Source: Thermotoga sp. Mc24 (lineage in GTDB: Bacteria; Thermotogota; Thermotogae; Thermotogales; Thermotogaceae). From it: a stretch of 64,000 bases of DNA. This document shows positions 27,247-36,943 of this stretch, one piece after another; the stretch's first letter is position 1, and each line of letters starts with the position of its first letter. Position numbers and translations under genes: made by a program. Where the stretch lies: positions 1 to 64,000 of the forward strand of contig NZ_JSFH01000004.1 of the NCBI RefSeq assembly GCF_000784835.1. The letters are read 5' to 3'. Below the pieces are notes generated by a model. The model did no database searches, was not told the origin of the DNA, and saw only the letters and a program-made list of their open reading frames with translations.

Positions 27247-28347
27247 TCACGCCAATCTGATGGGCATTACTATGTAGAGGTATCCAGAAATGTCGAGTGG
27301 ATTGATCTGACAGGGGCTGGTGGAATCCACGAAGTTCATTTCTATTTCTTCAGTCTCAATGTGCTTCAAAACGTCCTCGATGAACTTCGGGTTGAAAGCG
27401 ATCACGAGGTCTTCCCCCTCTTTCTGAACTTCAACTTCATCGATCACTTCTCCATAATCTGGACTTTTGCTCACGAGCCTCATGACGTTTTCTTCTATTT
27501 CGAACTTCACAGATTCGCTTCCCTTGCTGGCGATTACCATCACTCTTTTCAACGATTCCATAAGGTCCTTTCTGGAAACCACCACTTTTGTTTTGAAAGT
27601 TTCGGGGATTACTCTTTTGTAATCGGGGAATTCAGCGTCGACTACTCTCATCACCGTTTCCACGTCGTTTGTCGTCAGAGAAACTCTCCTTCCATCGTAT
27701 CTCACCGTTATAGTCGGCTCCGTTGTGTTGTCCAGCACATTTTGAACTTCTTTCATGCTCTTCAAAGAGAGCAAGAAACTCGTCTCTTCCTCATTCTCTA
27801 TCTGTTCCTCTGCAAGTGCGAGTCTAAACCCATCACTGGCAACCAGCCTGAGAAGATTCTTGTGGAGTTCCCAGAAGACTCCGTTCAGATTTCGCATAAA
27901 TTCATCTTTGGCGGCAGCGAAGATGACCTTTTCAACCATCTCTTCGAGGAGCGAAATATCGACCTCGAAAGTTATTCCAGATTCAGCCGGCGTTATCTCA
28001 GGAAATTCATCCGCGGGCATGGTGGTAATTCTGAAAACGGTGCTTCCAGAACTTATAACAAGAACATCACCCTCTAAAGAAAGTTCTGTGATTTCATCCG
28101 GAAGAACTTTGACCAACTTTTGGATGATGTCTCCCGGTACCACGAAACGTGCTTCACCGGAGATTTCAGCGGCGTTCACGGTTGCTTTGACTCCCGTTTC
28201 AAGGTCGGTCGTACAGATGTAGAAATTTCCATCTTTCACTTCGAAAAGGAATCCGGCAAGAATGGGTTTCACAGATTTTTTAGCAAGTGCTTTTGAAGCA
28301 ATGGTTATTTTGTCTCTCAATTCAAGAGTCGTAACGGTTATTTTCAT
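27247..28347 (-). CDS. dnaN: DNA polymerase III beta subunit (sliding clamp)
   Basis: Forms the dimeric ring that tethers DNA polymerase III to DNA. The three similar domains of the clamp can be seen as repeated topology over 366 residues. The start is placed at the third of three possible codons (GTG-ATG-ATG) because it has the best spacing, five bases, from GGGGGTG. The C-terminus ends [11 protein letters not shown], typical of the clamp. Unusually for bacteria it is not beside dnaA here; it lies between a phosphate permease gene and mnmG. Confidence 0.96.
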   Translation of the reverse strand: MKITVTTLELRDKITIASKALAKKSVKPILAGFLFEVKDGNFYICTTDLETGVKATVNAAEISGEARFVVPGDIIQKLVKVLPDEITELSLEGDVLVISSGSTVFRITTMPADEFPEITPAESGITFEVDISLLEEMVEKVIFAAAKDEFMRNLNGVFWELHKNLLRLVASDGFRLALAEEQIENEEETSFLLSLKSMKEVQNVLDNTTEPTITVRYDGRRVSLTTNDVETVMRVVDAEFPDYKRVIPETFKTKVVVSRKDLMESLKRVMVIASKGSESVKFEIEENVMRLVSKSPDYGEVIDEVEVQKEGEDLVIAFNPKFIEDVLKHIETEEIEMNFVDSTSPCQINPLDISGYLYIVMPIRLA

Positions 28348-28360
28348 CATCACACCCCCA

Positions 28361-29569
28361 TTAGAATTTTAATATCAGCTTCAGAACCCAATAAACAGCT
28401 GCAGAAGTCGCTGCCACCGTTGGTACTATGAGAAGCCAGGATATAACGATGTTTTTCAACACACCAACGTTCACCATTTCGAGTCCTCTGGCAAAACCAA
28501 CACCCGTGACAGCTCCCACCACAACGTGTGTCGTGGAGACAGGAAGACCAAGTGACGAAGCAAGCAAAACAGTCGTCGCTGTGGAAAAATCCACGGTGAA
28601 TCCTCTGGAATTTGTGAGCGTCGTTATTTTCTCCCCCACCGTTTCCATCACTTTTTGCCCAAAGAAGAACACTCCCAATGAGATCCCAATTCCTCCAAGA
28701 AGAAGTGCCAGAAACGGTATCTCCACGGTTTTTGGAACAACACCCGTTGACGCAACGATCATGACCGCTGCTACAGGACCCGCAGCATTGGCGACGTCGT
28801 TGGCTCCATGGGAGAAAGAAACGTAGCAGGAAGTGAGAATCTGAGCGCGTTTGAACACGTTCTCAACCGCATCGTACACATTCTTTGTTTTGTTCACCAG
28901 TTTTCTCACAGTGAAGTGAATTCCAAAAAATGTTACAATGGAAAAAATGATACCAAGAATAAGGGATTCACTGAGAGACTGTTTGAGCGTCTTTTTTACA
29001 AAAAGAGATGTCATTGTGAAAACCGCGAGGGATATGAAAAACGGGATAGCTATAGTGGAAGATTTCTTCGGATTTTTTGTGTGGAACACTGAGAGAGAGA
29101 TCAGCTTGAATATCACAAAAGAGATCAAACCGCCGAAAACAGGGGAAACAATCCAGGAAAATACTATGAATAGGAATGTTTTCCAGTTTATACCATCTAC
29201 GCCCACTGCCACAAGACCGAATCCAATCATTCCTCCGACTATGGAATGAGTTGTGGAAACAGGATAACCCCAGTTGGTCGCTATAAGGATCCACAGTGAA
29301 GCTGCAATCAGTGCCGACAGCGAACCATACATTAGTTCCACCGGTTGAACTTTCTCCACTTCCACTATTCCTTTGACGATCGTTTGGGAGACATGAGAGC
29401 CGAACATAATTGCCCCAAGAAACTCGAGAAACATCGCTATAGTTGCTGCCTGTCGTACAGTTATGGCCTTTGCCCCAACGGCTGTCGCCATGGAATTCGC
29501 CACATCGTTGGCTCCTATGGAGAAAGCCATGATGAAACCAAGTATGCCAGCTACGATAAGTATTGTCAC
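28361..29569 (-). CDS. Inorganic phosphate transporter, PiT family
   Basis: This 402-residue inner-membrane phosphate/cation symporter has the duplicated PiT signature: GANDVANSMATAVGAKAIT near the N-terminus and HGANDVANAAGPVAAV in the second half. Paired PVSTTH motifs (YPVSTTHSIVGGMIGFG and LPVSTTHVVVGAVTGVG) match them. There are about ten hydrophobic helices and a cytoplasmic loop in the middle. The start is GTG 29567-29569 after GGAGGGA. The PhoU-like gene lies 12 bases upstream in the same transcript and probably modulates it. Confidence 0.94.
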   Translation of the reverse strand: MTILIVAGILGFIMAFSIGANDVANSMATAVGAKAITVRQAATIAMFLEFLGAIMFGSHVSQTIVKGIVEVEKVQPVELMYGSLSALIAASLWILIATNWGYPVSTTHSIVGGMIGFGLVAVGVDGINWKTFLFIVFSWIVSPVFGGLISFVIFKLISLSVFHTKNPKKSSTIAIPFFISLAVFTMTSLFVKKTLKQSLSESLILGIIFSIVTFFGIHFTVRKLVNKTKNVYDAVENVFKRAQILTSCYVSFSHGANDVANAAGPVAAVMIVASTGVVPKTVEIPFLALLLGGIGISLGVFFFGQKVMETVGEKITTLTNSRGFTVDFSTATTVLLASSLGLPVSTTHVVVGAVTGVGFARGLEMVNVGVLKNIVISWLLIVPTVAATSAAVYWVLKLILKF

Positions 29570-29581
29570 GTTATTCCCTCC

Positions 29582-30250
29582 TCATCTAAGGATGGAATTT
29601 ATCCTCTTTGTGATATCTTTGCCCTGATCGGCGATCTTCGAAATAAGTCTTGCCACTTTGCTCAGGAACATCAGATCTATTGGATTCATACTGTTCTTGA
29701 GGGAATAGAGTTTTTTACCAAGATTTCTTGATATTGCGTCGACTTCCCTCTCCTCCATGGACACGTCAAATATTTCTCTTTCTTCCTTTTCTTTTTCAAA
29801 AGGTGAAAAATCGCTCTCCGCGAGTACGCGGAGCTGTTCGATTACTTCGGTGGTTTCTCTGATAGTATCAAATACGTTTTCAACGAGTTCCCTGAACAAC
29901 TCTTTGATATTCTCCGGCACATTTTCAACCCTGTTCATATCGAGCATAATGACGATATCCCTGACAAGGTCGAGAATCTCATCTGCTTTGTGAACTATGT
30001 AAAGAAAGTCATCTTTCTCGAAGTAGGTGTACTTCATTTTGAGATACATCCTCTTCAGCTTTGACTTGATCTCATCCGACTCTCGCTCCAGAGAGATCAC
30101 ACGATTGAGGTGGCCTTCCCCGAATTTTCCGGCGAAGTAATCCTCGATAGCATCCTTGAGAAGTACAACAGCCGATTCGCCTCTTCTGGAAAGATTTATG
30201 AGAAGATCAATAGGAGACTCCTCCGGGAGCATTCTTTCTATAAATTTCAT
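29582..30250 (-). CDS. PhoU-like DUF47 protein (putative PiT regulator)
   Basis: This is a 222-residue all-helical protein of the DUF47/PhoU-like family. Acidic helices with the family's metal-binding pattern are visible (ESDEIKSKLKRMYLKMKYTYFEKDDFLYIVHKADEILDLVRDIVIMLD). Its ATG overlaps the ddl stop (ATGA), and it sits 12 bases before the PiT permease. DUF47-PiT pairs are common, and the small protein is thought to control the permease. Confidence 0.9.
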   Translation of the reverse strand: MKFIERMLPEESPIDLLINLSRRGESAVVLLKDAIEDYFAGKFGEGHLNRVISLERESDEIKSKLKRMYLKMKYTYFEKDDFLYIVHKADEILDLVRDIVIMLDMNRVENVPENIKELFRELVENVFDTIRETTEVIEQLRVLAESDFSPFEKEKEEREIFDVSMEEREVDAISRNLGKKLYSLKNSMNPIDLMFLSKVARLISKIADQGKDITKRINSILR

Positions 30251-31158
30251 GCTCTCACCTCTCCCTTCAAAAAGGCGCTTTTTAAGATGATTTCAACGAG
30301 TTCCTCGAACTCGATCCCCCCCGCTTTCGCACTTGCTGGAAGATCACTGGTTTCTGTTAAACCTGGCACTGTGTTGATTTCCAGAAAGTAGAACCTACCA
30401 TTGCTGAAAATACCATCCACTCTTCCAAAACCTCTGCAACCAGCTTCCACAAATGCTTTGAGGGCTGTTTCCTTGACGAGTCGTTCTTCCGAAGGATTCA
30501 AAGGAGCAGGAAGAATAAACTCAGTTTCACCTTTCGTGTACTTCGCAACGTAGTCGTAGAACCGACGCTTCGGTCGCAACTCAAGAATGGGAAGGACCTC
30601 GAAACCTTTTTCTGTCTCTAAAATAGACACGGTCATCTCCCTGCCGGGGATGTACTCTTGAACAATAACACTTCCATATTGTGGTAAATCTTCTTTGATT
30701 GCGTGTTGAAACTCCTCATCTGATTCACAAATGAACACTCCTATACTTGAACCCTCCCTCCTCGGTTTTACCACACAGGGATACCCGAGGGGAGAAGTTT
30801 CCATGAATTCCCTGATCTCTATGAAATCAGGTATCTCGACGATGTCTTTTAAAAACCTGTAAGTTGCTAGTTTATCAAAGCAAATCATACTTGAAAACGC
30901 ATCGGACCCGGTGTATCTAATTCCCAAAAAATCCAGAATTGCTTGAAGCGTTCCATCCTCACCAAAAGTTCCATGGAGAACATTGAAGACCACATCAAAA
31001 CTTTTTAACTGATCCACTTCTTTGAGAAAATCCTCTTTAACATCAAAAACGGTGTATTCATACCCAAGTTTTTCAAGAGCTTTTTTTACCCTTTCTCCGC
31101 TTCTCAGGGAGATTTCTCTTTCCCTTGATACTCCTCCCATCAGGAGAGCCACTCTCAC
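30247..31158 (-). CDS. ddl: D-alanine--D-alanine ligase
   Basis: Joins two D-alanines for the peptidoglycan stem peptide. The protein is an ATP-grasp enzyme: MRVALLMGGVSREREISLRSG at the N-terminus, VFNVLHGTFGEDGTLQAIL, the ATP lysine region PCVVKPRREGSSIGV, then LEINTVPGLTETSDLP near the C-terminus. The start is set at GTG 31156-31158, six bases after GGAGG, giving 303 residues; an in-frame ATG ten codons earlier gives an unconserved extension. It overlaps the 3' end of topA by 86 bases, which is large. Confidence 0.94.
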   Translation of the reverse strand: MRVALLMGGVSREREISLRSGERVKKALEKLGYEYTVFDVKEDFLKEVDQLKSFDVVFNVLHGTFGEDGTLQAILDFLGIRYTGSDAFSSMICFDKLATYRFLKDIVEIPDFIEIREFMETSPLGYPCVVKPRREGSSIGVFICESDEEFQHAIKEDLPQYGSVIVQEYIPGREMTVSILETEKGFEVLPILELRPKRRFYDYVAKYTKGETEFILPAPLNPSEERLVKETALKAFVEAGCRGFGRVDGIFSNGRFYFLEINTVPGLTETSDLPASAKAGGIEFEELVEIILKSAFLKGEVRA

Positions 31159-32974
31159 TGTCTTTCCTCCCCAGGAATATCTTTCCATCGTCTATGACCG
31201 CAATTTCGTCGTTCCTCACACTTCTGGTGCTACCACACTCACATTTCAAATAGAAGCCGTATTTCCCAAAAGAGAGTCTCATTTCTTTTCCACACGAACA
31301 TTTCTGGTTCGTTGGAAAATCGATCACAATCCTGTCGTTCCTATCGAACACACTGGAAAAGGATTGATAAAACTCTTGCAAGACGATCTTGTCTGTCTTC
31401 TTGCCCTGTTCGACTTCATCGAGATCCTTCTCCATTTCAGCCGTGAAAGAAACGCTAACAACGTCGGAGTACTTTTTCTCCAGATAATCCATGACAACAC
31501 TTCCAACGACAGTAGGATAGAGATAACCTCTGATCTTCTTTATGTAACCCCTATTCAACAGGAGCTTTATCGTGGATGCGTAGGTGCTGGGACGACCTAT
31601 ACCAAGCCTTTCCATTTCCTTCACGAGTGAACCTTCAGTGTACCTTGGTTTTGGTTTGGTTTCCTGTTCTTCTATTTCTACAACCACCGGTTTCACAGAT
31701 TCTCCTTCTTCGAAAGGAAACTCCCCTGTGTTTCTTTCCGTCGTCCACACCTTTTCGTATCCATCGAAAATCTTTTTCAACACCGTTCCTTTGAATCTGT
31801 ACTTTCCGTCTTTTGTTCTCAGGACAAAGCGAGTTTCTTCGTATTGAGAAGGCTTCATCTGAGAAGCGAGAAATCTCTTCCATATCAACTCGTAGAGTTT
31901 TTTCTGGTCAGGATTCAGGTATTTCCCCGCTTCCTCGGGTGTCATGAAAACGTTCGTGGGACGAATCGCTTCGTGCGCATCCTGTATTTTTGTGTTGCTT
32001 TTTCTCTTTGCTCCTTTCGAACCAACATAATCCTCTCCAAAGACTTCTGTTATCAGATTCCTGGCTTCCTCTTTCGCGTAATCCGATACACGCGTTGAAT
32101 CTGTTCTCATATAGGTTATGAACGCGATGTGTCCATCTTTCGTTTCTACACCTTCATACAACTGCTGGGCGATCATCATGGTTTTGGAAACGGAGAAACC
32201 CAGTTTGGAATACGCCTCCTGCTGGAGGGTACTGGTTTTGAAGGGTTCTGGAGGTGAAAAGTTTTTCAAAGAAACCTCTTTCTCCTCTACGACGAGTTCG
32301 TCTATACTCTTGATCTCTTTCAACGTTTCAGAGTCGAAAAACTTCTTTTCTTTCACATCTATTTCTGCCGTGAGACCATCGAATTTGACGGTGATCTTGT
32401 GGTACTTCTTTGGTACAAACCTGAGGATTTCTCTCTCTCTATCACAAACGAGCTTCAGTGTAGCCGATTGGACCCTGCCAGCGCTCAGGTTGGTTTTAAA
32501 ATTTCTCCAGAGTACCGGACTCAGAGAATAACCAACGATCCTATCCAGAATTCTCCTTGCAAGCTGTGCTCGAACTTTCTTCATGTCAATTTCTCGAGGA
32601 TTTTTAACGGCTTCTCTTATCACGCGAGGAGTGATCTCAGAGAACACGATTCTGTTCTTCTTCCCAAGAGTGTTCGTCACTCTGGCTATGTGCCAGGCTA
32701 TAGCTTCTCCTTCCCTATCCATATCAGAAGCGATGAGCAGTTCTCCCTTTTTTGCAAGATCTTTCAGCTTTTCGACCACCTTTTCTTTTCCTTTTATTAC
32801 CACGAATTCCGGTTCGAAATCCTTTTCCAGATCTATCCCAAATTTACTTTTGGGAAGATCTATGATATGACCCATCGAAGCGAAGACTTCGTATTCGTTT
32901 CCAAGAATACTCTTGATCGTCTTCGCCTTGGCAGGAGACTCAACGACGATGTATTTCTTCACTTTCCTATTCAT
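31073..32974 (-). CDS. topA: DNA topoisomerase I
   Basis: Type IA topoisomerase that relaxes negative supercoils, 633 residues. The Toprim domain is at the N-terminus (IVVESPAKAKTIKSILG, ASDMDREGEAIAWHI). The active-site Tyr lies in AFITYMRTDSTRVS around residue 288. The C-terminus holds one unusual zinc ribbon of the form CxC-x16-CxC (KCSCGKEMRL and LKCECGS), as described for the T. maritima enzyme, and ends in a basic tail. It overlaps the YhaM-like gene by 8 bases upstream and ddl downstream. Confidence 0.96.
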   Translation of the reverse strand: MNRKVKKYIVVESPAKAKTIKSILGNEYEVFASMGHIIDLPKSKFGIDLEKDFEPEFVVIKGKEKVVEKLKDLAKKGELLIASDMDREGEAIAWHIARVTNTLGKKNRIVFSEITPRVIREAVKNPREIDMKKVRAQLARRILDRIVGYSLSPVLWRNFKTNLSAGRVQSATLKLVCDREREILRFVPKKYHKITVKFDGLTAEIDVKEKKFFDSETLKEIKSIDELVVEEKEVSLKNFSPPEPFKTSTLQQEAYSKLGFSVSKTMMIAQQLYEGVETKDGHIAFITYMRTDSTRVSDYAKEEARNLITEVFGEDYVGSKGAKRKSNTKIQDAHEAIRPTNVFMTPEEAGKYLNPDQKKLYELIWKRFLASQMKPSQYEETRFVLRTKDGKYRFKGTVLKKIFDGYEKVWTTERNTGEFPFEEGESVKPVVVEIEEQETKPKPRYTEGSLVKEMERLGIGRPSTYASTIKLLLNRGYIKKIRGYLYPTVVGSVVMDYLEKKYSDVVSVSFTAEMEKDLDEVEQGKKTDKIVLQEFYQSFSSVFDRNDRIVIDFPTNQKCSCGKEMRLSFGKYGFYLKCECGSTRSVRNDEIAVIDDGKIFLGRKDSESGSPDGRSIKGKRNLPEKRRKGKKSS

Positions 32975-34001
32975 CAGTTACTTCACCTCTTAAAAAGATT
33001 CTCCTTCCCAGATTCTTATCGTACTCTGTCCATCCCTGATCCGTTTCGGAACTTTCAATAACCTCAATGAATCGAGCTATCTTGGAATCCAAGTTCTCAA
33101 CGTGGTGAACTATTAAAGCCTCTATCGTTTTTGGAACCACGGGTGATCCCCACTCGAGTTCTCCATGGTGAGAAAGGATTATGTGCTCCAACTCGAGGAT
33201 CTTGTGTTCTGGAATAGACAACTTTTTCCCCATTTCCCTGATCATAGCCGCCCCTATCGCTATATGACCCTTCAACTCCCCTTCAGTGGTCACTTCGATC
33301 CCGGATTCTGTGATCTTGTACTCTTCCACCTTCCCAACATCATGAAGAAGGGCTCCAGTTATGAGAAGATCTCTGTCGAGAGAGTAATATTTGCTGATCT
33401 CTCTGCAGATCTCAGCGACCGTGACACTGTGTTCCAGAAGACCGCCTATGTAGGCGTGATGAACTCTCATACCCGCCGGTGATCTGAAGAATTTTTCAGA
33501 GAACTCTTTATCTTCAAAGAAAGCCTTCAAGAGTTTTTTGTAGTGCTGATCTTTTACTTGATCCAAAAGAACAAAAAGTTTTTTCTTCAAAACCTCCAGG
33601 TCTTTTTTCGACTGTGCAACGAATTTCGTGTAATCGTATTCGTCGTCCTTCAAAATCTTTATGGCGCCGTAATCGTTATCCAGGTTTATCTGTATTCTGT
33701 TCTCAAAAAATACCACTCTGCCTTTCACCCTGACGACGGTCCCTTCTTTCAAGCGTTGATCGTTGAGCTCAGCATTGTACCAGTCCACAGCCCTGACGGT
33801 TCCCGTCCTGTCTTCCAGCGTCATGATCAGGAATTTCTTACTATCTTTTGTTTCCTGGAGTTTTTTACTCCTAACCTTCAGGATGATTTCAACGTTGTCG
33901 TTGATATGACTCTTCAAATCCTGAACAAACAGTTCCTGTTTTAACAGATCTCTTGGCATCAAATCACCGAGCTTCAAAACAACCACTTCCCTTCTCGTCA
34001 A
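32967..34001 (-). CDS. OB-fold/HD-domain 3'-5' exoribonuclease (YhaM-like)
   Basis: An N-terminal OB-fold nucleic-acid-binding domain (residues about 35-125, with VRVKGRVVFFENRIQINLD) is followed by an HD phosphohydrolase domain. The domain's metal residues are in VHHAYIGGLLEHSVTV, TGALLHDVGKVEEY and IILSHHGELEWGSP. This is the layout of YhaM/CBF1 exonucleases, which trim RNA and single-stranded DNA from the 3' end. The start is uncertain: TTG 33999-34001 gives the longest frame, but a TTG at 33975-33977 has a better-spaced GGAAG. It overlaps its neighbours on both sides. Confidence 0.87.
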   Translation of the reverse strand: MTRREVVVLKLGDLMPRDLLKQELFVQDLKSHINDNVEIILKVRSKKLQETKDSKKFLIMTLEDRTGTVRAVDWYNAELNDQRLKEGTVVRVKGRVVFFENRIQINLDNDYGAIKILKDDEYDYTKFVAQSKKDLEVLKKKLFVLLDQVKDQHYKKLLKAFFEDKEFSEKFFRSPAGMRVHHAYIGGLLEHSVTVAEICREISKYYSLDRDLLITGALLHDVGKVEEYKITESGIEVTTEGELKGHIAIGAAMIREMGKKLSIPEHKILELEHIILSHHGELEWGSPVVPKTIEALIVHHVENLDSKIARFIEVIESSETDQGWTEYDKNLGRRIFLRGEVTDE

Positions 34002-34356
34002 TCAATTTCTTCAAAAGTTCAAAATCCTCCACGGGATGAGAGAAAACACGACGTGTTCCATCATTCAAATAGAAAACAATCGACATCCCGTACCTTTCAA
34101 CTCTCTCAATCGAAGAAAAATCAAAAGATTTCCTCTCCAGAACCACTCTGTTTTTTTCTACATCGATCACTATCTCTTTCTTGAAGAGAGTGAGCACCCA
34201 TACACCAAAGATTATATCCAAAATCAGGAAGAAAATCCTCAAAATCAAGTGGAGAGGTTTATAAAAAAGGAAAATTGTGAGGTCAAAGCTCACAACCCAT
34301 AGCAGAACCATGATGAACTTATACCAAAAAGGAACCCTGAACCTTACTATGACCAT
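33964..34356 (-). CDS. Small membrane protein of unknown function with PH-like tail
   Basis: The 130-residue protein has two closely spaced hydrophobic segments near the N-terminus (FIMVLLWVVSFDLTIFLFY and LILRIFFLILDIIFGVWVL) and a soluble C-terminus. The tail (VIDVEKNRVVLERKSFDFSSIERVERYGMSIVFYL) looks like the beta strands of a bacterial PH-like domain. It lies between rpmB and the nuclease gene and overlaps the latter by 38 bases. I do not recognise a function. Confidence 0.7.
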   Translation of the reverse strand: MVIVRFRVPFWYKFIMVLLWVVSFDLTIFLFYKPLHLILRIFFLILDIIFGVWVLTLFKKEIVIDVEKNRVVLERKSFDFSSIERVERYGMSIVFYLNDGTRRVFSHPVEDFELLKKLIDEKGSGCFEAR

Positions 34357-34363
34357 AAATAAT

Positions 34364-34380
34364 GCGGGCCAACAGCCCGC
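34364..34380 (-). terminator. Hairpin after rpmB, possible weak terminator
   Basis: GCGGGC (34364-34369) pairs with GCCCGC (34375-34380) immediately after the rpmB stop. On the minus strand it is followed by ATTATTTATGG, which is only moderately U-rich, so read-through into the downstream genes is likely. Confidence 0.5.
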
Positions 34381-34593
34381 TCACACCTCCGAAACCTGTC
34401 CTACGTACTTCTTCACCTTACCAGCCTTCAGACAGGAAGTGCAGACTCTCATTCTCTTAACCGTTCCATCTGGAAGCACTACTCTTACCCTCTGAAGATT
34501 GGGTCTGAACCATCTTCCTGACTTCTTGTCCGAGTGACTAACGGTGTTTCCGGATCTGGGAGCCTTTCCACACACTTCACATCTCTTTGCCAT
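34381..34593 (-). CDS. rpmB: 50S ribosomal protein L28
   Basis: This is a 70-residue L28 beginning [21 protein letters not shown]. It has two Cys pairs (CEVCG and CTSCLKAG) that form a zinc site in the C+ type of the protein. The start is ATG 34591-34593, preceded by a GAGGG site; a longer open frame upstream is not conserved. It lies 50 bases downstream of smpB. Confidence 0.96.
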   Translation of the reverse strand: MAKRCEVCGKAPRSGNTVSHSDKKSGRWFRPNLQRVRVVLPDGTVKRMRVCTSCLKAGKVKKYVGQVSEV

Positions 34594-34643
34594 GATCATG
34601 CCCTCCCATGAGTCTGATTTCTCTCTCCAAGAGTATACCATAA

Positions 34644-35096
34644 CTATCTCGAATACTTCATGTATTCTCTGATCTTTCTTTCCATCTCCTTCTTTTTTAT
34701 CGCCTCTCTCTTATCGTATTTCTTTCTTCCTCGAGCAACGGCTATTTCCACTTTTGCGATCCCGCGATCGTTGAAGTATATCTTCAGTGGAACTATCGTT
34801 ACTCCCTCTTCCTGCACTTTACCCATGAGTCTCTTCAGTTCCCTTTTGTGAAGAAGCAGTTTTCTCGGCCTTTCAGGATCGTGGTTGTAAACTCCTCCGT
34901 GGCTGTAAGGTGGAATGTGTAAATTCAAAAGGTAAAGCTCTCCGTTCTTGAACCGACAGAAAGAATCCTTGAAATTGACAGAACCGTTCCTCAGGGATTT
35001 CACTTCTGTTCCTGTGAGAACAATACCTGCCTCGTAGGTTTCCAGGATCTCGTAGTCCGTGTAGGCTTTTTTGTTCGTAGCGACAACCTTCACCAT
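34644..35096 (-). CDS. smpB: SsrA-binding protein SmpB
   Basis: Binds tmRNA and delivers it to stalled ribosomes in trans-translation. The 150-residue protein starts [18 protein letters not shown] and contains the family signature [18 protein letters not shown], then [24 protein letters not shown]. It ends in the basic tail [18 protein letters not shown] that enters the mRNA channel. The start ATG 35094-35096 lies one base after the yraN stop. The tmRNA gene itself is not in this window. Confidence 0.97.
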   Translation of the reverse strand: MVKVVATNKKAYTDYEILETYEAGIVLTGTEVKSLRNGSVNFKDSFCRFKNGELYLLNLHIPPYSHGGVYNHDPERPRKLLLHKRELKRLMGKVQEEGVTIVPLKIYFNDRGIAKVEIAVARGRKKYDKREAIKKKEMERKIREYMKYSR

Positions 35097-35097
35097 C

Positions 35098-35424
35098 TCA
35101 CCCCAGCCAGATAGCTTCAAAATGGTCTATTCTTTCAGGGGTCACCCTCACAAAATCAACCCGCGCCGGCCCATTCAACTTGTTCTGGATCATGTAAAAT
35201 CTCGCTGCTCGTTCCAAGTTTCTCACTTTTCTGAGATCTATTCTTTCAAGAGGATCCACTTTTCCATTTCCGCTTTTGACTTCCACGAAAACTATCTCTT
35301 TCCCATCGCGCGCTATTATATCTATCTCACCATACTTTGTTCTGTAGTTTCTTTCAAGAATTTTGTAACCTTTTTTCCTCAAAAATTTACACGCGAGTTC
35401 TTCTGCTTCCTTCCAGTCCATCAT
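35098..35424 (-). CDS. YraN/UPF0102 endonuclease-like protein
   Basis: This 108-residue protein belongs to the UPF0102 family, which has a Holliday-junction-resolvase-like nuclease fold. The core is visible in [34 protein letters not shown], which contains the E-D-ExK residues of that fold. Its cellular role is not established. It sits between gatC (4-base overlap) and smpB. Confidence 0.92.
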   Translation of the reverse strand: MMDWKEAEELACKFLRKKGYKILERNYRTKYGEIDIIARDGKEIVFVEVKSGNGKVDPLERIDLRKVRNLERAARFYMIQNKLNGPARVDFVRVTPERIDHFEAIWLG

Positions 35425-35711
35425 CTGTGGATTCCGGGAACCTTTATGTGACTGTCTTTTTCTTCCGGGAAGTTCTTCTTTATGAGGTCTCGCATTTCAA
35501 AGAATCTCGGATCCCCTTTCCTGAGTTTGGCACTGTCCTCAACGGGTGTGTACATCGGCTCCACACCCTCTACGTCGACTTCGTTGAGGAGCTCCACGTA
35601 ATCGAGTATCTCCTGAAAATCTTTCATCAGACTTTCTCTCTGATCTTCAGAGAGTTCCAATCTTGCAAGATTTTCAAGATGAAGCACCAGGTCTTTTGTA
35701 ACCTTTATCAT
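35421..35711 (-). CDS. gatC: Asp/Glu-tRNA amidotransferase subunit C
   Basis: The 96-residue GatC wraps around GatA in the complex that converts Glu-tRNA(Gln) or Asp-tRNA(Asn) to the amides. It starts MIKVTKDLVLHLENLARLELSEDQRESLMKDFQEIL and ends with the typical extended C-terminus (PRFFEMRDLIKKNFPEEKDSHIKVPGI). GatA and GatB are not in this window. Its start overlaps csrA by 38 bases. Confidence 0.94.
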   Translation of the reverse strand: MIKVTKDLVLHLENLARLELSEDQRESLMKDFQEILDYVELLNEVDVEGVEPMYTPVEDSAKLRKGDPRFFEMRDLIKKNFPEEKDSHIKVPGIHR

Positions 35712-35925
35712 TTTTCAAAACCCCCTTCAGGTCATCTTTTGAAACCCCAGAAGCTTTTATGTTTTCACTCTTGAGTTCTTCGTAGAGTTCCTCACGAAGA
35801 ATCTTCACATATCTGGGTGCCTCTATACCAATTTTAACAGAATTTCCTTCTATCTTCAGGACAGTTATCACTATGTCCTCGCCGATCATGATCTTTTCCC
35901 CTACTCTTCTGGTGAGAACCAACAC
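35674..35925 (-). CDS. csrA: Carbon storage/translation regulator CsrA
   Basis: A small dimeric RNA-binding protein that blocks or stabilises target mRNAs at GGA motifs. The 83-residue sequence opens MLVLTRRVGEKIMIGEDIVITVL and includes the conserved RYVKILREELYEEL helix region. The C-terminal tail is longer than the E. coli protein. GTG 35923-35925 follows GGGGTGA and matches the conserved N-terminus. The usual antagonist gene fliW is not adjacent. Confidence 0.94.
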   Translation of the reverse strand: MLVLTRRVGEKIMIGEDIVITVLKIEGNSVKIGIEAPRYVKILREELYEELKSENIKASGVSKDDLKGVLKNDKGYKRPGASS

Positions 35926-35929
35926 GTTA

Positions 35930-36943
35930 TCACCCCAGCAATCTGTATGCACCACCGTCGAACCAGATCATTCCCATCAGTTCCATTTCCGAAATTACCC
36001 TGAGGACTTCCGAAACGTTCCATCCCAACTCTTCAACAAGATCATCGACAGTTCTTGGAGAAATTCTCAACAGATCGTAGATTTTCTTTTTGTCGTCATC
36101 GAGCGATGGAGAAACGCTTTTTCTGATTCCAAAATGGATTTCAAGATCCTCCTCGTCGGTGAGGGGATAGGCACCCGACTTTATCAAATAGTTTGTACCT
36201 TCGCTGGTCTTCCTATCTATATCACCGGGAACGGCAAACACATCGCGACCGCTCTCCAGGGCGAACTTCACCGTTATGAGTGCACCACTTTTGAGGGGAG
36301 CCTCTGTGACGATTATCACATCCGAAAGACCTGCTATGATTCGATTTCTCGCTGGAAAATGATGTTTTCGAGCGTGAGTTCCCATTGGATACTCACTGAC
36401 AACACACCCGTTTCTCACAATCTCGTAGAAGAGCCGTTCGTTCGACCGTGGATAAAAGACATCCACTCCTGTACCGAGAACCGCCACCGTTTTTCCTCCA
36501 GAACTCAGAGCTTCCCTGTGTGCAACAGAATCTATTCCGAGCGCCATACCGGAGACGATCACAAAGTACTCACTCAGAAGTTTAACGAAACGCTTTGTAA
36601 CATTCACCCCGTAACCTGTGGGTCTCCTTGTTCCTACAACTCCCACACATTTTTCTTTCAAGAGTTCCGTGTTGCCCCTCACAAAAAGAACAGCAGGTGG
36701 ATACCTGATCTCCCTCAAGTGCTGAGGGTAGTCATCGTCCCAGAAAGAAACGAGCTTTACATCGTGTTTCCTTATCAGTGCCTCTTGCCTTTCTATCTCT
36801 TCTTTTCCACACTTTTCCTGGAACTTTCTCGTCCTTTTTGGATCCGCGTTTTTCAAAAATTTTTCAAGGGGTAATTCCGGTTCCAATTCTTGGAGATGGA
36901 ACCCACCGTGATGAACAAGCAGAGCCATCTCAAGAGGAGACAT
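35930..36943 (-). CDS. dprA: DNA processing protein DprA/Smf
   Basis: Loads RecA on incoming single-stranded DNA during natural transformation. The 337-residue protein carries the central Rossmann-like DprA domain: VGVVGTRRPTGYGVNV, VSGMALGIDSVAHREAL, TVAVLGTGVDVFYPRSNERL and FPARNRIIAGLSDVIIVTEA. A C-terminal winged-helix segment follows (ISPRTVDDLVEELGWNVSEVLRVISEMELMG). Start ATG 36941-36943 lies inside the end of rnfB, so it is probably translated from the Rnf transcript. Confidence 0.95.
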   Translation of the reverse strand: MSPLEMALLVHHGGFHLQELEPELPLEKFLKNADPKRTRKFQEKCGKEEIERQEALIRKHDVKLVSFWDDDYPQHLREIRYPPAVLFVRGNTELLKEKCVGVVGTRRPTGYGVNVTKRFVKLLSEYFVIVSGMALGIDSVAHREALSSGGKTVAVLGTGVDVFYPRSNERLFYEIVRNGCVVSEYPMGTHARKHHFPARNRIIAGLSDVIIVTEAPLKSGALITVKFALESGRDVFAVPGDIDRKTSEGTNYLIKSGAYPLTDEEDLEIHFGIRKSVSPSLDDDKKKIYDLLRISPRTVDDLVEELGWNVSEVLRVISEMELMGMIWFDGGAYRLLG